Shown: piece by piece, positions 5,133-5,136 of the stretch
How positions within the stretch are numbered: the first letter of the stretch is position 1
Layout of the letters: each line of letters starts with the position of its first letter
Assembly (NCBI GenBank): GCA_026785985.1
Contig: JAJAYX010000515.1
Location: 1 to 5,136, forward strand
DNA: 5,136 nt
From: Rudanella sp.
GTDB taxonomy: Bacteria; Bacteroidota; Bacteroidia; Cytophagales; Spirosomataceae
Reading direction: 5' to 3'
Translations under genes and position numbers: made by a program
The notes under the pieces: generated by a model
Database searches by the model: none
What the model saw: the letters and a program-made list of their open reading frames with translations, nothing else
What the model was told of the DNA's origin: nothing

Positions 5133-5136
5133 ACTG

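Overview
The window looks like ordinary chromosomal DNA from a Bacteroidota bacterium, most likely a Cytophagales relative of Spirosoma. This is an inference from protein style and moderate GC content, from start codons without an obvious Shine-Dalgarno sequence, from a Bacteroidota-type lipoprotein signal, and from one TTTG / TTAGTTTG promoter-like pair. No tRNA, rRNA, CRISPR array, insertion sequence, phage gene or recognisable defence module was seen.

Layout, left to right. (1) Bases 3-584, plus strand: the 3' end of a gene for a repeat protein with YxYD...GRL motifs, truncated by the window edge. (2) Bases 585-825: an intergenic region with a stem-loop, a 12-bp palindrome and one copy of a short GC-rich repeat. 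(3) Bases 826-1707, plus strand: a YdbC/PdxI-like aldo/keto reductase with an intact catalytic tetrad. (4) Bases 1708-1770: a compact convergent terminator region made of two interleaved inverted repeats. (5) Bases 1771-2223, minus strand: a PA2169-family (DUF2383) four-helix-bundle protein, with an inverted repeat upstream of its start. (6) Bases 2369-3802, minus strand: an RhlE-type DEAD-box RNA helicase with a disordered Q/N/S/R/G-rich tail, followed by its own terminator. (7) Bases 4021-4941, minus strand: a lipoprotein locus split by one in-frame TAG at 4597-4599. (8) Bases 5091-5132: a very strong palindromic terminator at the right edge.

The genes do not form an evident pathway. The reductase, the ferritin-like bundle protein and the helicase are housekeeping or stress-type functions, each apparently transcribed on its own. 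The locus most worth a second look is the lipoprotein pair at 4021-4941. The two halves share one reading frame and appear to carry the same domain. The upstream half has a signal peptide but lacks the domain's C-terminal part. The downstream half has the complete domain but no signal peptide, and it begins with Gly-Cys just after the stop. This fits either a nonsense mutation in a two-domain lipoprotein or a deletion that joined two tandem paralogues. I found no convincing new multi-gene system.
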